Positions 9,315 to 18,686 of a stretch of DNA of 64,000 bases are shown in pieces. The position numbers and the translations under genes were made by a program. Every line of letters starts with the position of its first letter. Position 1 is the stretch's first letter. The notes under the pieces are model-generated. The model worked only from the letters and a program-made list of their open reading frames with translations, made no database searches and was not told the origin of the DNA. The stretch comes from an uncultured Alphaproteobacteria bacterium (GTDB taxonomy: Bacteria; Pseudomonadota; Alphaproteobacteria; Micavibrionales; Micavibrionaceae): contig CAMLMC010000001.1 of the NCBI GenBank assembly GCA_946481075.1, forward strand, positions 248,001-312,000. Reading direction: 5' to 3'.

Positions 9315-9809
9315 TTAATGTGGGGTTTCTGTCACCTGATCGGTTTGTTTTTGCCGGAAATCTTCCAGCCGCGCCGATATTGCGTCATCCGAGGTTGCCA
9401 GAATGGAGGCCGCAAGAATGGCGGCGTTCTTGGCGCCGGCTTCGCCGATTGCCAACGTGGCCACCGGCACGCCGCCCGGCATTTGTACGATTGATAGCAA
9501 AGAATCCATTCCTTTCAATGCCTTAGTCTTTACGGGCACGCCTAGGACGGGCAGGGTTGTCAGGCTTGCCACCATGCCCGGAAGATGTGCCGCGCCACCC
9601 GCGCCTGCGATAATGACCTTCAGGCCGCGTTCTTTTGCAGAAGTGGCGTAATCAAACATGCGTCGTGGCGTGCGGTGCGCTGACACTATTTTGACTTCGT
9701 GTGGAATTTGCAGTTCATGCAGTAACTCATGGGAAATACTCATGGTTTCCCAGTCAGACTGCGATCCCATGATGATTCCAACTAAGGGTCTTGGGTCGCT
9801 GTGCGTCAT
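9315..9809 (-). CDS. purE: 5-(carboxyamino)imidazole ribonucleotide mutase
   Basis: Class I PurE, which converts N5-CAIR to CAIR in de novo purine synthesis; 164 residues. The N-terminal MGSQSDW (14-20) binds the ribonucleotide phosphate, and SAHRTPRRM carries the catalytic His45. The glycine-rich [14 protein letters not shown] block follows. It works directly after PurK, encoded downstream, although a terminator separates the two genes. The 66-residue YdcH-like gene lies 29 bp upstream on the same strand and may share its promoter. Confidence 0.95.
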   Translation of the reverse strand: MTHSDPRPLVGIIMGSQSDWETMSISHELLHELQIPHEVKIVSAHRTPRRMFDYATSAKERGLKVIIAGAGGAAHLPGMVASLTTLPVLGVPVKTKALKGMDSLLSIVQMPGGVPVATLAIGEAGAKNAAILAASILATSDDAISARLEDFRQKQTDQVTETPH

Positions 9810-9838
9810 TTTGAACCTCTTTTGGGGGCGTTGGCGGG

Positions 9839-10039
9839 TCAGGCAATAATGTCGGGAAGGATGTTGCTTTTGATCTTCTGGATTTGATCTTTCAACATCA
9901 GTTTCTTTTTCTTCAATCTCTGGATTTGCAAAAGATCGATAGGAGCCGTCGACATCAATTTGTTGATGACATCGTCCAGATCACGGTGCTCGGCTTCCAG
10001 TTCCACAAGCTTTTCTTGCAGGTCGCTAATATCTTCCAT
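9839..10039 (-). CDS. YdcH/DUF465 family small coiled-coil protein
   Basis: A 66-residue protein, almost wholly helical and heptad-patterned. The signature is [15 protein letters not shown] early and [15 protein letters not shown] in the second helix, the standard DUF465 (YdcH) layout. The function of the family is unknown. It is divergent from pfkA, with a 160-bp gap that must carry both promoters, and lies directly upstream of purE. Confidence 0.85.
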   Translation of the reverse strand: MEDISDLQEKLVELEAEHRDLDDVINKLMSTAPIDLLQIQRLKKKKLMLKDQIQKIKSNILPDIIA

Positions 10040-10199
10040 CGATGAATCAAAGGCTAAGGGTTTGATTGTAAGGAAAATAGTGTATCAGAAAATTTTTATT
10101 TTTGTAAGAAAAAGAACGTCTTGCATGCAAAATTCCTTTTGCAACCTTTCGCGGATGCGTTAAAACAGGTTAAATATTCGAACGCACAAGGTAAAATCA

Positions 10200-11279
10200 A
10201 TGACCAAAAAAATAGGCATTTTGACGAGCGGCGGTGATTGTGCCGGGCTCAACGCGGTAATCCGTGCGGCAGTCCATAAGGCGGACCTGCTGGGATGGGA
10301 AGTATACGGCATCCTCGACGGTACGGCAGGGCTTTTAGAGAAGGAACCGCAATTCCGAGTTTTGAAACCCGCGGACATGGACAACAATATTCTGCGCATG
10401 GGCGGCACGATCCTGGGCACAACGAACAAGGGCAATCCGTTCGCCTTTCCCATGCCCGATGGCAGCGTGAAGGACCGCAGCGGCGAAATTATCGACAACT
10501 TCAAGAAACTGGGCCTTGAGGCCGTGATCGGCATCGGCGGCGACGGGTCTTTTGCCATTCTGCGCCGCCTCGCGCAACAGGGCGGGATCAGCATGGTCGG
10601 CATTCCCAAAACGATTGACAACGACCTTGGCAAGACCGAGCGTTCCGTTGGCTTTGACACCGCCGTCATGGTGGCGACAGAGGCGCTGGACCGCCTGCAA
10701 CCCACGGCGGCCAGCCATGACCGCGTGATGATCCTGGAGGTTATGGGCCGCGATGCTGGCCATATCGCCCTGTCTGCGGGAATCGCCGGCGGTGCAGATG
10801 TGATCCTTATCCCGGAAATACCCTATACGATTGAAAATATTGCCAAAAAGATCCAGCGCGTGAAGGATTCAGGCCGTAATTTCGGGCTCGTTATCGTGTC
10901 AGAAGCGGTCAAAACCCCGAATGGTGAAAAGTTTGAAATCACCTATCACAACGGTGAAAAGCGCTATGGCGGGATCGGCAATTATCTGGCCGCCAAGATT
11001 TCCGAAACAACCGGATTCGAAAGCCGGGTAACGGTTCTGGGCCACGTTCAACGCGGCGCGCCACCGACCTATGGCGACCGCTTGCTCGGCTCTGCCCTTG
11101 GCGTGCGTGCCGTCGATCTGATCGCCGAGGGGCGTTTTGACCGTATGGTTGCCTGGCGCAACCGTTCCGTGGTCGATGTGCCGATCGAAGAGGCGATCGC
11201 CGCCTATCAAGCCATCGACAAGGACGAACCGCTGGTTCATACTGCCCGTGGGCTTGGAATCTCACTCGGGGATCAGTAA
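10200..11279 (+). CDS. pfkA: 6-phosphofructokinase (group III type)
   Basis: Glycolytic phosphofructokinase, 359 residues. Nucleotide-site motif TSGGDCAGLN is at 9-18, the phosphoryl-donor motif GGDGS at 113-117, the catalytic loop PKTIDND at 136-142 and the substrate loop MGRDAGH at 182-188. Gly in GGDGS points to ATP as donor, while Lys in PKTIDND is more typical of PPi-dependent or plant/cyanobacterial ATP enzymes. The donor is therefore not certain. AAGG lies 8 bases before the ATG. The gene is followed after 3 bp by two PH-domain membrane genes, likely in one transcript. Confidence 0.93.
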   Translation: MTKKIGILTSGGDCAGLNAVIRAAVHKADLLGWEVYGILDGTAGLLEKEPQFRVLKPADMDNNILRMGGTILGTTNKGNPFAFPMPDGSVKDRSGEIIDNFKKLGLEAVIGIGGDGSFAILRRLAQQGGISMVGIPKTIDNDLGKTERSVGFDTAVMVATEALDRLQPTAASHDRVMILEVMGRDAGHIALSAGIAGGADVILIPEIPYTIENIAKKIQRVKDSGRNFGLVIVSEAVKTPNGEKFEITYHNGEKRYGGIGNYLAAKISETTGFESRVTVLGHVQRGAPPTYGDRLLGSALGVRAVDLIAEGRFDRMVAWRNRSVVDVPIEEAIAAYQAIDKDEPLVHTARGLGISLGDQ

Positions 11280-11282
11280 TCG

Positions 11283-11819
11283 ATGGATTATATCCGGCAA
11301 TCACTGGCGGAAGATGAAGTTCTGGTGCATGTGGCACAGTTTCACTGGTTCTATACCGTGTCGGCTATATTGAACATCATCTTCGGCGTCGTGTTTGCCG
11401 GTGTGATCATCGCCGTTGCCATCAAGATCGAGCCGATGATTTTCAGCGATGCAAATTATCAGGGGCTGGGCTTGCTCGAACGGGTCAGGGAGCTTCATCC
11501 GGGGGTCAAAATCCTGGCCTTTTTCGTTTTTGTCCTTGGAATGTTCCGTTATGCCCAGATGATGATTGTGAAGGCAACCACGGAAATTGCCATCACCAAC
11601 CGCCGTCTTGTCTACAAACGCGGCCTTGTTGCCCGCTATGTCGGAGAGATCAATATAGACCGGATCGAAGGGGTGAACGTCCTTCAGGGAATTCTGGGCC
11701 GTATTTTCAATTATGGGCGTATTATGGTGCGCGGGATGGGTATTGGTGAAATCGTCCTTCCATCCATTGCGGAACCGTTGAAATTCAGGCGCGCGATTGA
11801 AAAGGCGAGGAGCATTTGA
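11283..11819 (+). CDS. PH domain membrane protein (YdbS/bPH2-like), first copy
   Basis: A 178-residue inner-membrane protein. Two hydrophobic segments (about 25-47 and 77-95) precede a bacterial PH domain (about 100-175: TTEIAITNRRLVYKRG, INIDRIEGV, ILGRIFNYGRIMV). This is the bPH2/YdbS architecture. The function of the family is unclear; it is often linked to envelope properties. A second gene of the same family follows at once, so the two probably act together. Confidence 0.8.
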   Translation: MDYIRQSLAEDEVLVHVAQFHWFYTVSAILNIIFGVVFAGVIIAVAIKIEPMIFSDANYQGLGLLERVRELHPGVKILAFFVFVLGMFRYAQMMIVKATTEIAITNRRLVYKRGLVARYVGEINIDRIEGVNVLQGILGRIFNYGRIMVRGMGIGEIVLPSIAEPLKFRRAIEKARSI

Positions 11820-11826
11820 ACCGAAA

Positions 11827-12309
11827 ATGAAGCAGGCCTTGGGTCAATCGCCGTCCAACCGCTCCCTCGCTCTCGCTGGCGTTGTTCTTCAGAATGACGA
11901 GCATGTCATCGCACAGTCCGTGATTCATGATGCTATTTTCTGGAAAAGCGTGGTGGTGATAGTCCTCGGGATGCTGGTCCTCCCGACCTTTGCAACGACG
12001 CTTGGCGTCTTCCTTATGTTCGTTGGGGTCATCATGCTGGTCATCGCCTATATGACCCGCCGTTTCCTGATTGTCATCGCGACCGATAAGCGGATCATCA
12101 TACGTAGCGGTATATTATATGCCGACATGATCGAAATGCGGTATACGCAGGTGGAGAGTGTCGAGATCGGCATAACCCCAATCGGCCAGATCTTCGGATA
12201 TGGCAGCGTGATCCTGACCGGAACCGGAAACCGTCGCATTATTGTGCCATTTATTGCCAATGCGCTCGATTTCAAAGCCAAAGTCAACGAAATCCTCGTC
12301 AATAAATAG
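11827..12309 (+). CDS. PH domain membrane protein (YdbS/bPH2-like), second copy
   Basis: A 160-residue protein with two adjacent hydrophobic segments (about 38-60 and 62-82) and a bPH2 domain (IVIATDKRIIIRSGILYADMIEMR pattern, TQVESVEIGITPIGQIFGYG). It parallels the upstream gene in layout: two membrane helices then a PH domain with the I.GRIFNYG-like motif. I place the start at the ATG at 11827, with GAGGAG upstream; a TTG at 11797 inside the previous gene is possible. The pair probably arose by duplication, though the sequences have diverged. Confidence 0.8.
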   Translation: MKQALGQSPSNRSLALAGVVLQNDEHVIAQSVIHDAIFWKSVVVIVLGMLVLPTFATTLGVFLMFVGVIMLVIAYMTRRFLIVIATDKRIIIRSGILYADMIEMRYTQVESVEIGITPIGQIFGYGSVILTGTGNRRIIVPFIANALDFKAKVNEILVNK

Positions 12310-12366
12310 ACATGGCCAGATCATTTGGCCTGAAAATGAACCTCTTCAAACAGGAAGATTAAGGAC

Positions 12367-14109
12367 ATGACAAACGATTCTCCTTTCAAAAACGGCAAGT
12401 GGGACAAGACGAATCTGGTTAGCCGTTATGTGACCGAAGGTCCCAAAAGCGCGCCGCACCGCTCCTATTATTATGCCATGGGCATGACGGAAGAAGAAAT
12501 CCATCAGCCGCTCGTCGGCGTTGCCACCTGCTGGAACGAGGCCGCCCCTTGTAACATTGCGCTATCGCGTCAGGCGCAGGCCGTGAAGACGGGCGTCAAA
12601 GAAGGCAAGGGCACACCGCGGGAGTTCACAACCATTACGGTGACCGATGGTATCGCCATGGGCCATGAAGGGATGCGGTCGAGCCTGCCAAGCCGCGATG
12701 CGATTGCCGATACGGTTGAACTCACCATGCGCGGCCATTGCTATGATGCACTGGTGGGCCTAGCCGGATGCGATAAATCCTTGCCGGGGATGATGATGGC
12801 GATGATCCGCCTCAACGTGCCATCGGTCTTTATGTATGGCGGCTCTATCCTGCCCGGAAAATTCCGCGGCAAAGATGTCACCGTTATCGATGTGTTCGAA
12901 GGGGTCGGCAAACACGCGACGGGTGAATTCTCTGACGCGGATTTGCACGAAATGGAGTGTCATGCCTGCCCATCCGCCGGTGCCTGCGGCGGCCAGTTTA
13001 CGGCCAACACGATGGCCTGTGTCAGCGAAGCCATCGGCCTCGCCTTGCCCGGGTCTGCCGGCGCACCTGCACCGTATACGAGCCGGGACGAATACGCAGC
13101 CGCATCCGGCAGGGCTGTGATGGAATTGCTGAAATCCGGCATCCGTCCGCGCGACATCGTGACCCGTAAAAGCCTCGAAAATGCGGCGATGATTGTATCT
13201 GCCACCGGCGGGTCCACCAACGCCGCGCTTCATCTGCCCGCGATGGCGCATGAGGCGGGGATCGATTTTGACCTGTTCGATGTGTGCGAGATTTTCAAAA
13301 GGACCCCCTATATTGCCGATCTGAAACCGGGCGGCAAATATGTCGCCAAGGATATGTTTGAAATCGGCGGTGTGTCGGTCGTGATCAAGGAATTGATGAA
13401 GGGCGGATACCTGCACGGCGATTGCATCACCGTGACCGGCAAAACGCTGGAGGAAAATGTTCGCAATGTTGAATTTCCAACGGGTCAGGATGTGGTTCGC
13501 CCAATTGACCGGCCCATTACCGTCACAGGCGGCGTTGTCGGACTTAAAGGCAATCTCGCGCCCGACGGCGCAATTGTGAAGATTGCCGGGATGACGGATC
13601 TCATATTCGAAGGGCCTGCGCGATGTTTTGACTCCGAGCAGGAGTGCCTGGACGCGGTTTTGGCGCGTCAGTACAAGGAAGGCGATGTTCTGGTGATCCG
13701 CTACGAAGGGCCAAAGGGTGGACCGGGCATGCGCGAAATGCTCTCCACAACCGCCGCGCTTTACGGTCAGGGGATGGGCGGTAAGGTCGCCCTTATTACC
13801 GATGGGCGTTTTTCTGGCGGTACGCGCGGGTTTTGCATCGGCCATGTGGGACCGGAGGCTGCGGTCGGCGGGCCGATCGGCCTATTGAAGGACGGGGATA
13901 TTATCCGCATTGATGCGGCGCAAGGCACGCTCGATGTCAACCTGTCCGATGCCGAACTGGCAGAGCGGCGCAAAGCATGGAAGCCGAAGGAAACCATGTA
14001 CGGGTCCGGCGCTATCTGGAAATTCGCGCAAGGGGTTGGACCGGCGCGTTATGGTGCCGTGACCCATCCCGGTGGCAAGGGCGAAAAACATATCTTTGCC
14101 GATTTATAA
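12367..14109 (+). CDS. ilvD: Dihydroxy-acid dehydratase
   Basis: Third common enzyme of branched-chain amino acid synthesis, dehydrating 2,3-dihydroxy-isovalerate or -methylvalerate. It has 580 residues. The three cluster cysteines are Cys62 (APCN), Cys135 (GCDKS) and Cys207 in [33 protein letters not shown] near residue 480 is the second family signature. These features, plus length and the absence of gluconate-dehydratase features, favour IlvD over Edd. AAGGA lies just upstream of the ATG. A weak terminator-like hairpin follows. Confidence 0.95.
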   Translation: MTNDSPFKNGKWDKTNLVSRYVTEGPKSAPHRSYYYAMGMTEEEIHQPLVGVATCWNEAAPCNIALSRQAQAVKTGVKEGKGTPREFTTITVTDGIAMGHEGMRSSLPSRDAIADTVELTMRGHCYDALVGLAGCDKSLPGMMMAMIRLNVPSVFMYGGSILPGKFRGKDVTVIDVFEGVGKHATGEFSDADLHEMECHACPSAGACGGQFTANTMACVSEAIGLALPGSAGAPAPYTSRDEYAAASGRAVMELLKSGIRPRDIVTRKSLENAAMIVSATGGSTNAALHLPAMAHEAGIDFDLFDVCEIFKRTPYIADLKPGGKYVAKDMFEIGGVSVVIKELMKGGYLHGDCITVTGKTLEENVRNVEFPTGQDVVRPIDRPITVTGGVVGLKGNLAPDGAIVKIAGMTDLIFEGPARCFDSEQECLDAVLARQYKEGDVLVIRYEGPKGGPGMREMLSTTAALYGQGMGGKVALITDGRFSGGTRGFCIGHVGPEAAVGGPIGLLKDGDIIRIDAAQGTLDVNLSDAELAERRKAWKPKETMYGSGAIWKFAQGVGPARYGAVTHPGGKGEKHIFADL

Positions 14110-14162
14110 GACGCAGAGAAAAGGCACACTCCTCCAGCTTTTTTATTATGTTTATGCAATTG

Positions 14163-14190
14163 AAGCGGAACCAAACCGCTTTATATTTCT
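14163..14190 (+). terminator. Weak terminator-like hairpin after ilvD
   Basis: Six-base stem AAGCGG / CCGCTT with a seven-base loop, followed by TATATTTCTTT. It lies between ilvD and the L,D-transpeptidase gene. Confidence 0.4.
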
Positions 14191-14242
14191 TTAACCAATA
14201 GGGGGCACACTGAAGGTTAGAGAATTCGAAGGCGATTCTGCC

Positions 14243-15874
14243 ATGACAAAACGGGTCAAAACACGTCTGAAGCAATCGATCCTTGCGGCCATGATGGTGG
14301 CCGCGGGCAGTTTTGCGTCGATGATGGGGATCAGTGCCGTGTCATCGCAGGCGCACAGTCTGGCCGCCAGCGCCATCGATCACAAGATTTTCTATGACGA
14401 TGCCAGAATTGACGCATTTTACGAAAGCCGCGATATGCGTCCCGTCTGGGTGCGGGGCGCGGGTGATTTCCAGCCGCGTTTGCACGGTGTTCTAAAAATC
14501 CTGGAAGATTCATGGACCCATGGTTTGAACCCCGATGTCTATCATGTGACGGAAATCCGTGAAAGGCTCGCAAGCCGCGATACGATAAGTGATGTGGATA
14601 TCGATATGCTGATGACCGACGGCGTGGTCCGTTATGTCCGCGATCTGACCGGCATGCGGAACAAGAGCTATGTCCGCCCCGATCAGGCGGTTTATTGGCG
14701 CCAGCCGATGGAGCAGGAAGCGATTTATGAGACTGTGGTCCATGCCGCAGACCCGGCGCAGGCGTTGCGCAAGCTGGAGCCCACGGGCAACCTTTACAAC
14801 GCCCTGCGCCGTGAGTTGATCCGTCTTGCTGCGCAGCCGGAGGACCAATTCCAGGCGGTTAAAATTTCAAAACCCATCAAGCCCGGCAAGGCGGACGCCG
14901 CGATCCCCGTGATCCGCGCGCGATTCGGCGTGGAGGGGGGCGGGCTGGATTATGATGATGAACTCGCCTCAAAGATCATGACATTTCAACGCGAGCATGG
15001 ATTGCAGGATGACGGCGTTATCCGCGCCGATGTGGTTGAACGCCTGAACCAGAGCCCGCGCGAACGCATGGTGCAAATTATCGCGAATATGGAGCGTCTG
15101 CGCTGGCTTGATCAAGATCGTCCCCAACGATATGTCCTCGTCAATATTCCGTCCGCGACGTTGTGGGCCGTTAATGACGGCAAGGCGGAGCTTGAGATGC
15201 CCGTGATTATTGGCAAGGAAGCGCGCCCGACCTATAGTTTCAAAACCATGATTACGGGTGTTCGCCTGAATCCCAACTGGACCGTACCGCCGACCATCAA
15301 GAAACAAGATTTCCTACCGATGCTTCAGCAGGATCCATATGCCCTTGCAAAACGGGGAATCGATTTGCGTTATAACGGCAAGAGTTTTGATCCCGGTAAG
15401 GTTGACTGGCATGCCGAGGGGGCGAAATATCTGCATAAAATCCGTATGGTGCAGGCGCCGGGCGATGACAATCCGCTTGGCAAAGTGCGTGTCATCATGG
15501 AAAATCCCTATAATATATACTTGCACGATACCAATAAACGCGAGGTGTTCGATAAAAACGAACGCGCGTTAAGTTCTGGCTGCATTCGCGTTGCGGAGCC
15601 CGAGAAACTTGCAGGCTTCATCTTGCGTCACAATCAGGACATGAACGACGAAAAATTATCAAAGATGATTTCGTCGGGCCGCATGCGCGATGTGAATGTC
15701 GACGAATCAATTCCCGTTTACATCACCTATCAGACCATCTGGCTCGATACCGATGGCCGCTTGATTTACGGTCGCGATGTTTACGGGCAGGATAAAAAAA
15801 TGGCCGAAATTCTGGAGAAGTCCAAAGCCATCCACATCCCAAGTGCTTCTAAAAATTCACAAATTTCCCTGTAA
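14243..15874 (+). CDS. L,D-transpeptidase (YcbB-like)
   Basis: A 543-residue periplasmic enzyme predicted to form 3-3 peptidoglycan cross-links or anchor proteins to the wall. A signal/anchor segment is at about residues 12-35. A scaffold domain and a peptidoglycan-binding repeat (about 235-275) follow. The YkuD catalytic domain lies at about 300-460, with His428 (LHDTNK) and the nucleophile Cys447 in SSGCIRV. This is the long YcbB/LdtD architecture. The next gene is also a murein enzyme, and an LdtR-type regulator is encoded 11 kb away. Confidence 0.9.
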   Translation: MTKRVKTRLKQSILAAMMVAAGSFASMMGISAVSSQAHSLAASAIDHKIFYDDARIDAFYESRDMRPVWVRGAGDFQPRLHGVLKILEDSWTHGLNPDVYHVTEIRERLASRDTISDVDIDMLMTDGVVRYVRDLTGMRNKSYVRPDQAVYWRQPMEQEAIYETVVHAADPAQALRKLEPTGNLYNALRRELIRLAAQPEDQFQAVKISKPIKPGKADAAIPVIRARFGVEGGGLDYDDELASKIMTFQREHGLQDDGVIRADVVERLNQSPRERMVQIIANMERLRWLDQDRPQRYVLVNIPSATLWAVNDGKAELEMPVIIGKEARPTYSFKTMITGVRLNPNWTVPPTIKKQDFLPMLQQDPYALAKRGIDLRYNGKSFDPGKVDWHAEGAKYLHKIRMVQAPGDDNPLGKVRVIMENPYNIYLHDTNKREVFDKNERALSSGCIRVAEPEKLAGFILRHNQDMNDEKLSKMISSGRMRDVNVDESIPVYITYQTIWLDTDGRLIYGRDVYGQDKKMAEILEKSKAIHIPSASKNSQISL

Positions 15875-16022
15875 TTTGAAACGGTTGCGGCATTAACCTT
15901 GATGGGGTATTCTATTCCTGTCGAAAACGTCCTTTGACACAGGTCCTCAATTTGCTACAAACCATGTCTTCGAAGAAAGTTCCTTAGCGTTCTTTTTTCG
16001 CCCACAACTAAATAGAGGTTAC

Positions 16023-16622
16023 ATGACCACCCACAGTAAAGGCCACCCGGCCGAAAATGTGAGCCGTCGCAAATTTCTAGGATTGGGTGCCGTTGCCGCC
16101 GTCAGTACGCTTGCCGCAACGTCTATTATCCACCCGGCATCCGCAGCGATCTTTTCCCGGAATTCCTATTCCGAAAACGGCTCACGGAAAATTACTTTCC
16201 GCAATTCCCACACAGGCGAAACTTTTTCCGGCGTGTATCGCGTCGGTGACAAATATCTTCCCGATGCTTTTGAACGGATCAATGTCGTTCTGCGCGATTT
16301 CCGTACAGATGAATTGTTCCCGATCGACCCGCGCGTGATCGATATCATCTATGCGGTCCATCAACAAACACAGCATGACGAACCGTACGAGATTTTGTCC
16401 GGTTACCGTTGTCCGAAAACCAACAAAATGCTTCGCGGCGCCAGCGGCGGCGTGGCCAAAAACTCCCTGCACATGACGGGACAGGCCGTTGACCTGCGTT
16501 TGCCGGGATTTTCCACGGCGCGTATCCGCGACCTCGCCAAATCGCTCCGTGCGGGCGGCGTGGGTTACTACTCCAAGAGTAACTTCGTGCATATGGATTC
16601 CGGCGACGTTCGTCACTGGTAG
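16023..16622 (+). CDS. Tat-exported DUF882 / M15-like murein endopeptidase
   Basis: A 199-residue protein with a twin-arginine signal peptide (SRRKFLG at 14-20, then a hydrophobic stretch ending PASAA near 42). The mature part is DUF882 (YcbK/MepK type). Zinc ligands fit His150 and Asp157 (LHMTGQAVDL) and His190 (FVHMDSG). Relatives cleave peptide cross-links in peptidoglycan; MepK of E. coli acts on 3-3 links. That fits the L,D-transpeptidase gene immediately upstream, which would make such links. Confidence 0.88.
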   Translation: MTTHSKGHPAENVSRRKFLGLGAVAAVSTLAATSIIHPASAAIFSRNSYSENGSRKITFRNSHTGETFSGVYRVGDKYLPDAFERINVVLRDFRTDELFPIDPRVIDIIYAVHQQTQHDEPYEILSGYRCPKTNKMLRGASGGVAKNSLHMTGQAVDLRLPGFSTARIRDLAKSLRAGGVGYYSKSNFVHMDSGDVRHW

Positions 16623-16642
16623 TTTTACGCAAAACAGAATAT

Positions 16643-16677
16643 AAAAAGCCTGAAACAGTGTTTTCGGGCTTTTTGTT
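16643..16677 (+). terminator. Rho-independent terminator
   Basis: Thirteen-base stem with one G-U pair, starting AAAAAGCC and closing GGGCTTTTT, loop about six bases. It follows the DUF882 gene by about 20 bp. Confidence 0.85.
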
Positions 16678-16691
16678 TTGGAGTATGCGGC

Positions 16692-17198
16692 ATGATAATT
16701 GTGGCCCTTGGCGCCAACCTCAACAGCGATCATGGAACGCCAGTGCAGACGTTGAAGGCGGCGGTGCGGGCGATTGCCGCGCGCGGCATCCATGTGGTTG
16801 CGGCATCCAATATCTGGAAAACCGCGCCGGTGCCTTATAACCCCGATCACCCATGGTATCATAACGGGGTCATAGCGGTTCAGACAACGCTTGGTCCGCA
16901 TGATCTGTTGCGTGCGTTGCTCATGATCGAACAGGAATTTGGCCGCGTCCGGACCGTGCGGAATGCGCCTCGTGTTCTGGACCTTGACCTTATTGCCTAT
17001 AATCGGGAAATCGTCATGGATGGACCTGAATTGATTTGCCCGCATCCGCGGATGCAGGAACGCGCGTTTGTTCTTATGCCGCTTTCGGATATTGCCGATG
17101 ACTGGATTCATCCCCAAAGCAGCACAAAACTGGATGAATTGATTGCGGCCATTCCTGCGGATCAGCAGGCTGAAAGCACGAAGGAGAGGTTGTCATGA
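16692..17198 (+). CDS. folK: 2-amino-4-hydroxy-6-hydroxymethyldihydropteridine diphosphokinase
   Basis: HPPK, which transfers pyrophosphate from ATP to the pterin in folate synthesis; 168 residues. Typical features are LGANLNSD at 5-12, the substrate loop YNPDHPWYHNGV near 49-60, the FGRVRTVRNAPRVLDLDLI block at about 82-100 and the PHPRMQERAFVLMPL signature at 117-131. Its stop overlaps the folP start by 4 bases (ATGA), indicating translational coupling to the next step of the pathway. Confidence 0.95.
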   Translation: MIIVALGANLNSDHGTPVQTLKAAVRAIAARGIHVVAASNIWKTAPVPYNPDHPWYHNGVIAVQTTLGPHDLLRALLMIEQEFGRVRTVRNAPRVLDLDLIAYNREIVMDGPELICPHPRMQERAFVLMPLSDIADDWIHPQSSTKLDELIAAIPADQQAESTKERLS

Positions 17199-18001
17199 AC
17201 AAACTTATCCACAGCAATGAACCGGTCATTATGGGCATTGTGAATGTAACTCCCGACAGTTTTTCGGGGGATGGGTTCGGGGCGAATATCGATGCGGCCA
17301 TTGAACACGGCCTCAGGCTTCACCGCGAAGGCGCGGCCATTCTTGACATTGGCGGAGAGTCGACCAACCCGCAATCAACCCCTATTGAACCGGAAGAGGA
17401 GATCAGACGGGTCATTCCGGTCATTGAGGGATTAAAGGATTGCGGCGCGGTGTTGTCCATCGATACCCGCCACACCAAGACGATGGAGGCCTCATTGGCG
17501 GCGGGGGCGACCTTTATCAACGATGTGAACGCCCTGCAAGACGGCGGGGCGTTGTCGGTTGCCGCTTCGTCCGGCGCGGGCGTGTGCTTGATGCATATGC
17601 AGGGAACGCCCCAGACGATGCAGATGAACCCGCACTATGACGATGTTGTTGCCGAAGTTTTCGAATTTCTGGAAAACCGGATAGAGGCATGCGTCAATGC
17701 AGGCGTAGATAATGAATTGATCGCTGTGGACCCCGGAATAGGGTTCGGCAAAACGCTGGATCACAATGTTATACTTATGAAAAATATCGATAAATTTCTG
17801 GCGCTTGGCGTGCCTGTCTTGCTCGGTGCGTCTCGTAAGAGGTTCATTGAGGCAATTGTGCCTGCAACCCCCGTTGATAAAAGATTGCCGGGATCCGTTG
17901 CTGCCGTGCTCGCCGCCTATCAGAAAGATGTGCGCCTGTTTCGCGTTCATGACGTTGCGGAAACGGTTCAGGCGCTAGAAGTTTTTAAACGGATCGCTTA
18001 A
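17195..18001 (+). CDS. folP: Dihydropteroate synthase
   Basis: Condenses the pterin diphosphate made by FolK with p-aminobenzoate; the target of sulfonamides. It has 268 residues. The first signature MGIVNVTPDSFSGDG is at 10-24, followed by DIGGESTNPQS (pterin loop), SIDTRHTKTMEA, NDVNAL and the C-terminal GASRKRFI. The ATG lies inside the last codons of folK. No folB or folE is next to the pair. A short imperfect repeat follows the stop. Confidence 0.95.
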   Translation: MNKLIHSNEPVIMGIVNVTPDSFSGDGFGANIDAAIEHGLRLHREGAAILDIGGESTNPQSTPIEPEEEIRRVIPVIEGLKDCGAVLSIDTRHTKTMEASLAAGATFINDVNALQDGGALSVAASSGAGVCLMHMQGTPQTMQMNPHYDDVVAEVFEFLENRIEACVNAGVDNELIAVDPGIGFGKTLDHNVILMKNIDKFLALGVPVLLGASRKRFIEAIVPATPVDKRLPGSVAAVLAAYQKDVRLFRVHDVAETVQALEVFKRIA

Positions 18002-18002
18002 A

Positions 18003-18050
18003 CCATTGGCTCGACGGAGCGAAGCGACGGATGACGACGATGGAATTAAA
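18003..18050. repeat. Dispersed intergenic repeat, copy A
   Basis: About 48 bp directly after the folP stop resemble 59736-59784 after hom. Shared blocks are GAGCG, GCGACGGATGA and GATGG.ATT.AA. It may be a small REP-like element. Two copies are a thin basis. Confidence 0.4.
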
Positions 18051-18626
18051 CTAAGCGAACTTTTGCATCTTCCATGGGAAGGTTGCGGCTTGTTCATCGC
18101 TGTCCGGATGGAAGCAATGGAGGGCGCAGTTCGCGATGCCGGTCATCGGTTGACCATACAGGCCGCCGATGGCTCGGAAAATCCCGCCATGGCAGACGAA
18201 CATGATCGGTGCCGTTTTTTCATACGCATTTACATGGCGCGTTATCGTATCTTTGACGCGGTTATAGAATGCCTGGTGCGTTTCGCCGTTCGGCGGATCA
18301 ACCGCATCGCGGATCGGCTGGCGCGTGATTTCCCACGATACGCCTTCCCAATCACCGAAATTCTGCTCGGCAATCTCGCGGTCTTCGACCATCGGCAGGC
18401 CAAGACCTTCATTGATGATTTCCGCCGTGATCCGTGCGCGTTGCAAATGGCTATGGACAATCAGGGTTGGCTTGATCTCCAGCGCGGCGACGATTTTGGC
18501 GGCGGCCTGCGCTTGCTCCAGCCCTTTCGGCGTGAGGGGAACATCGACATGGCCACTGGCGAACTGCGCGACATTGGCTTCGCTTTCACCGTGGCGGATC
18601 ACATAAAAGGGAATGGCTGGTAACAT
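18051..18626 (-). CDS. Histidine phosphatase family protein
   Basis: A 191-residue phosphoglycerate-mutase-like phosphatase. The phospho-accepting His12 sits in the RHGES motif, Arg/His partners lie in VHSHLQRARITAEI (about 58-71), the acidic EQNFGDWEG is at about 87-95, and the second catalytic His is in FVCHGGIFRAI near 144. The substrate cannot be told; the family includes phosphoglycerate mutases, alpha-ribazole phosphatases and nucleotide phosphatases. It is convergent with folP and divergent from recO. Confidence 0.88.
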   Translation of the reverse strand: MLPAIPFYVIRHGESEANVAQFASGHVDVPLTPKGLEQAQAAAKIVAALEIKPTLIVHSHLQRARITAEIINEGLGLPMVEDREIAEQNFGDWEGVSWEITRQPIRDAVDPPNGETHQAFYNRVKDTITRHVNAYEKTAPIMFVCHGGIFRAIGGLYGQPMTGIANCALHCFHPDSDEQAATFPWKMQKFA

Positions 18627-18686
18627 CCGCCCTGTTTAGAGTTTTTCACCTAGCCAGTAAAGTTTTTTCCCGCGATAGTGTCACCC

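Noticed and set aside
12367..14109. ilvD as phosphogluconate dehydratase (edd)
   Set aside because: The cysteine spacing, length and [14 protein letters not shown] motif fit dihydroxy-acid dehydratase.
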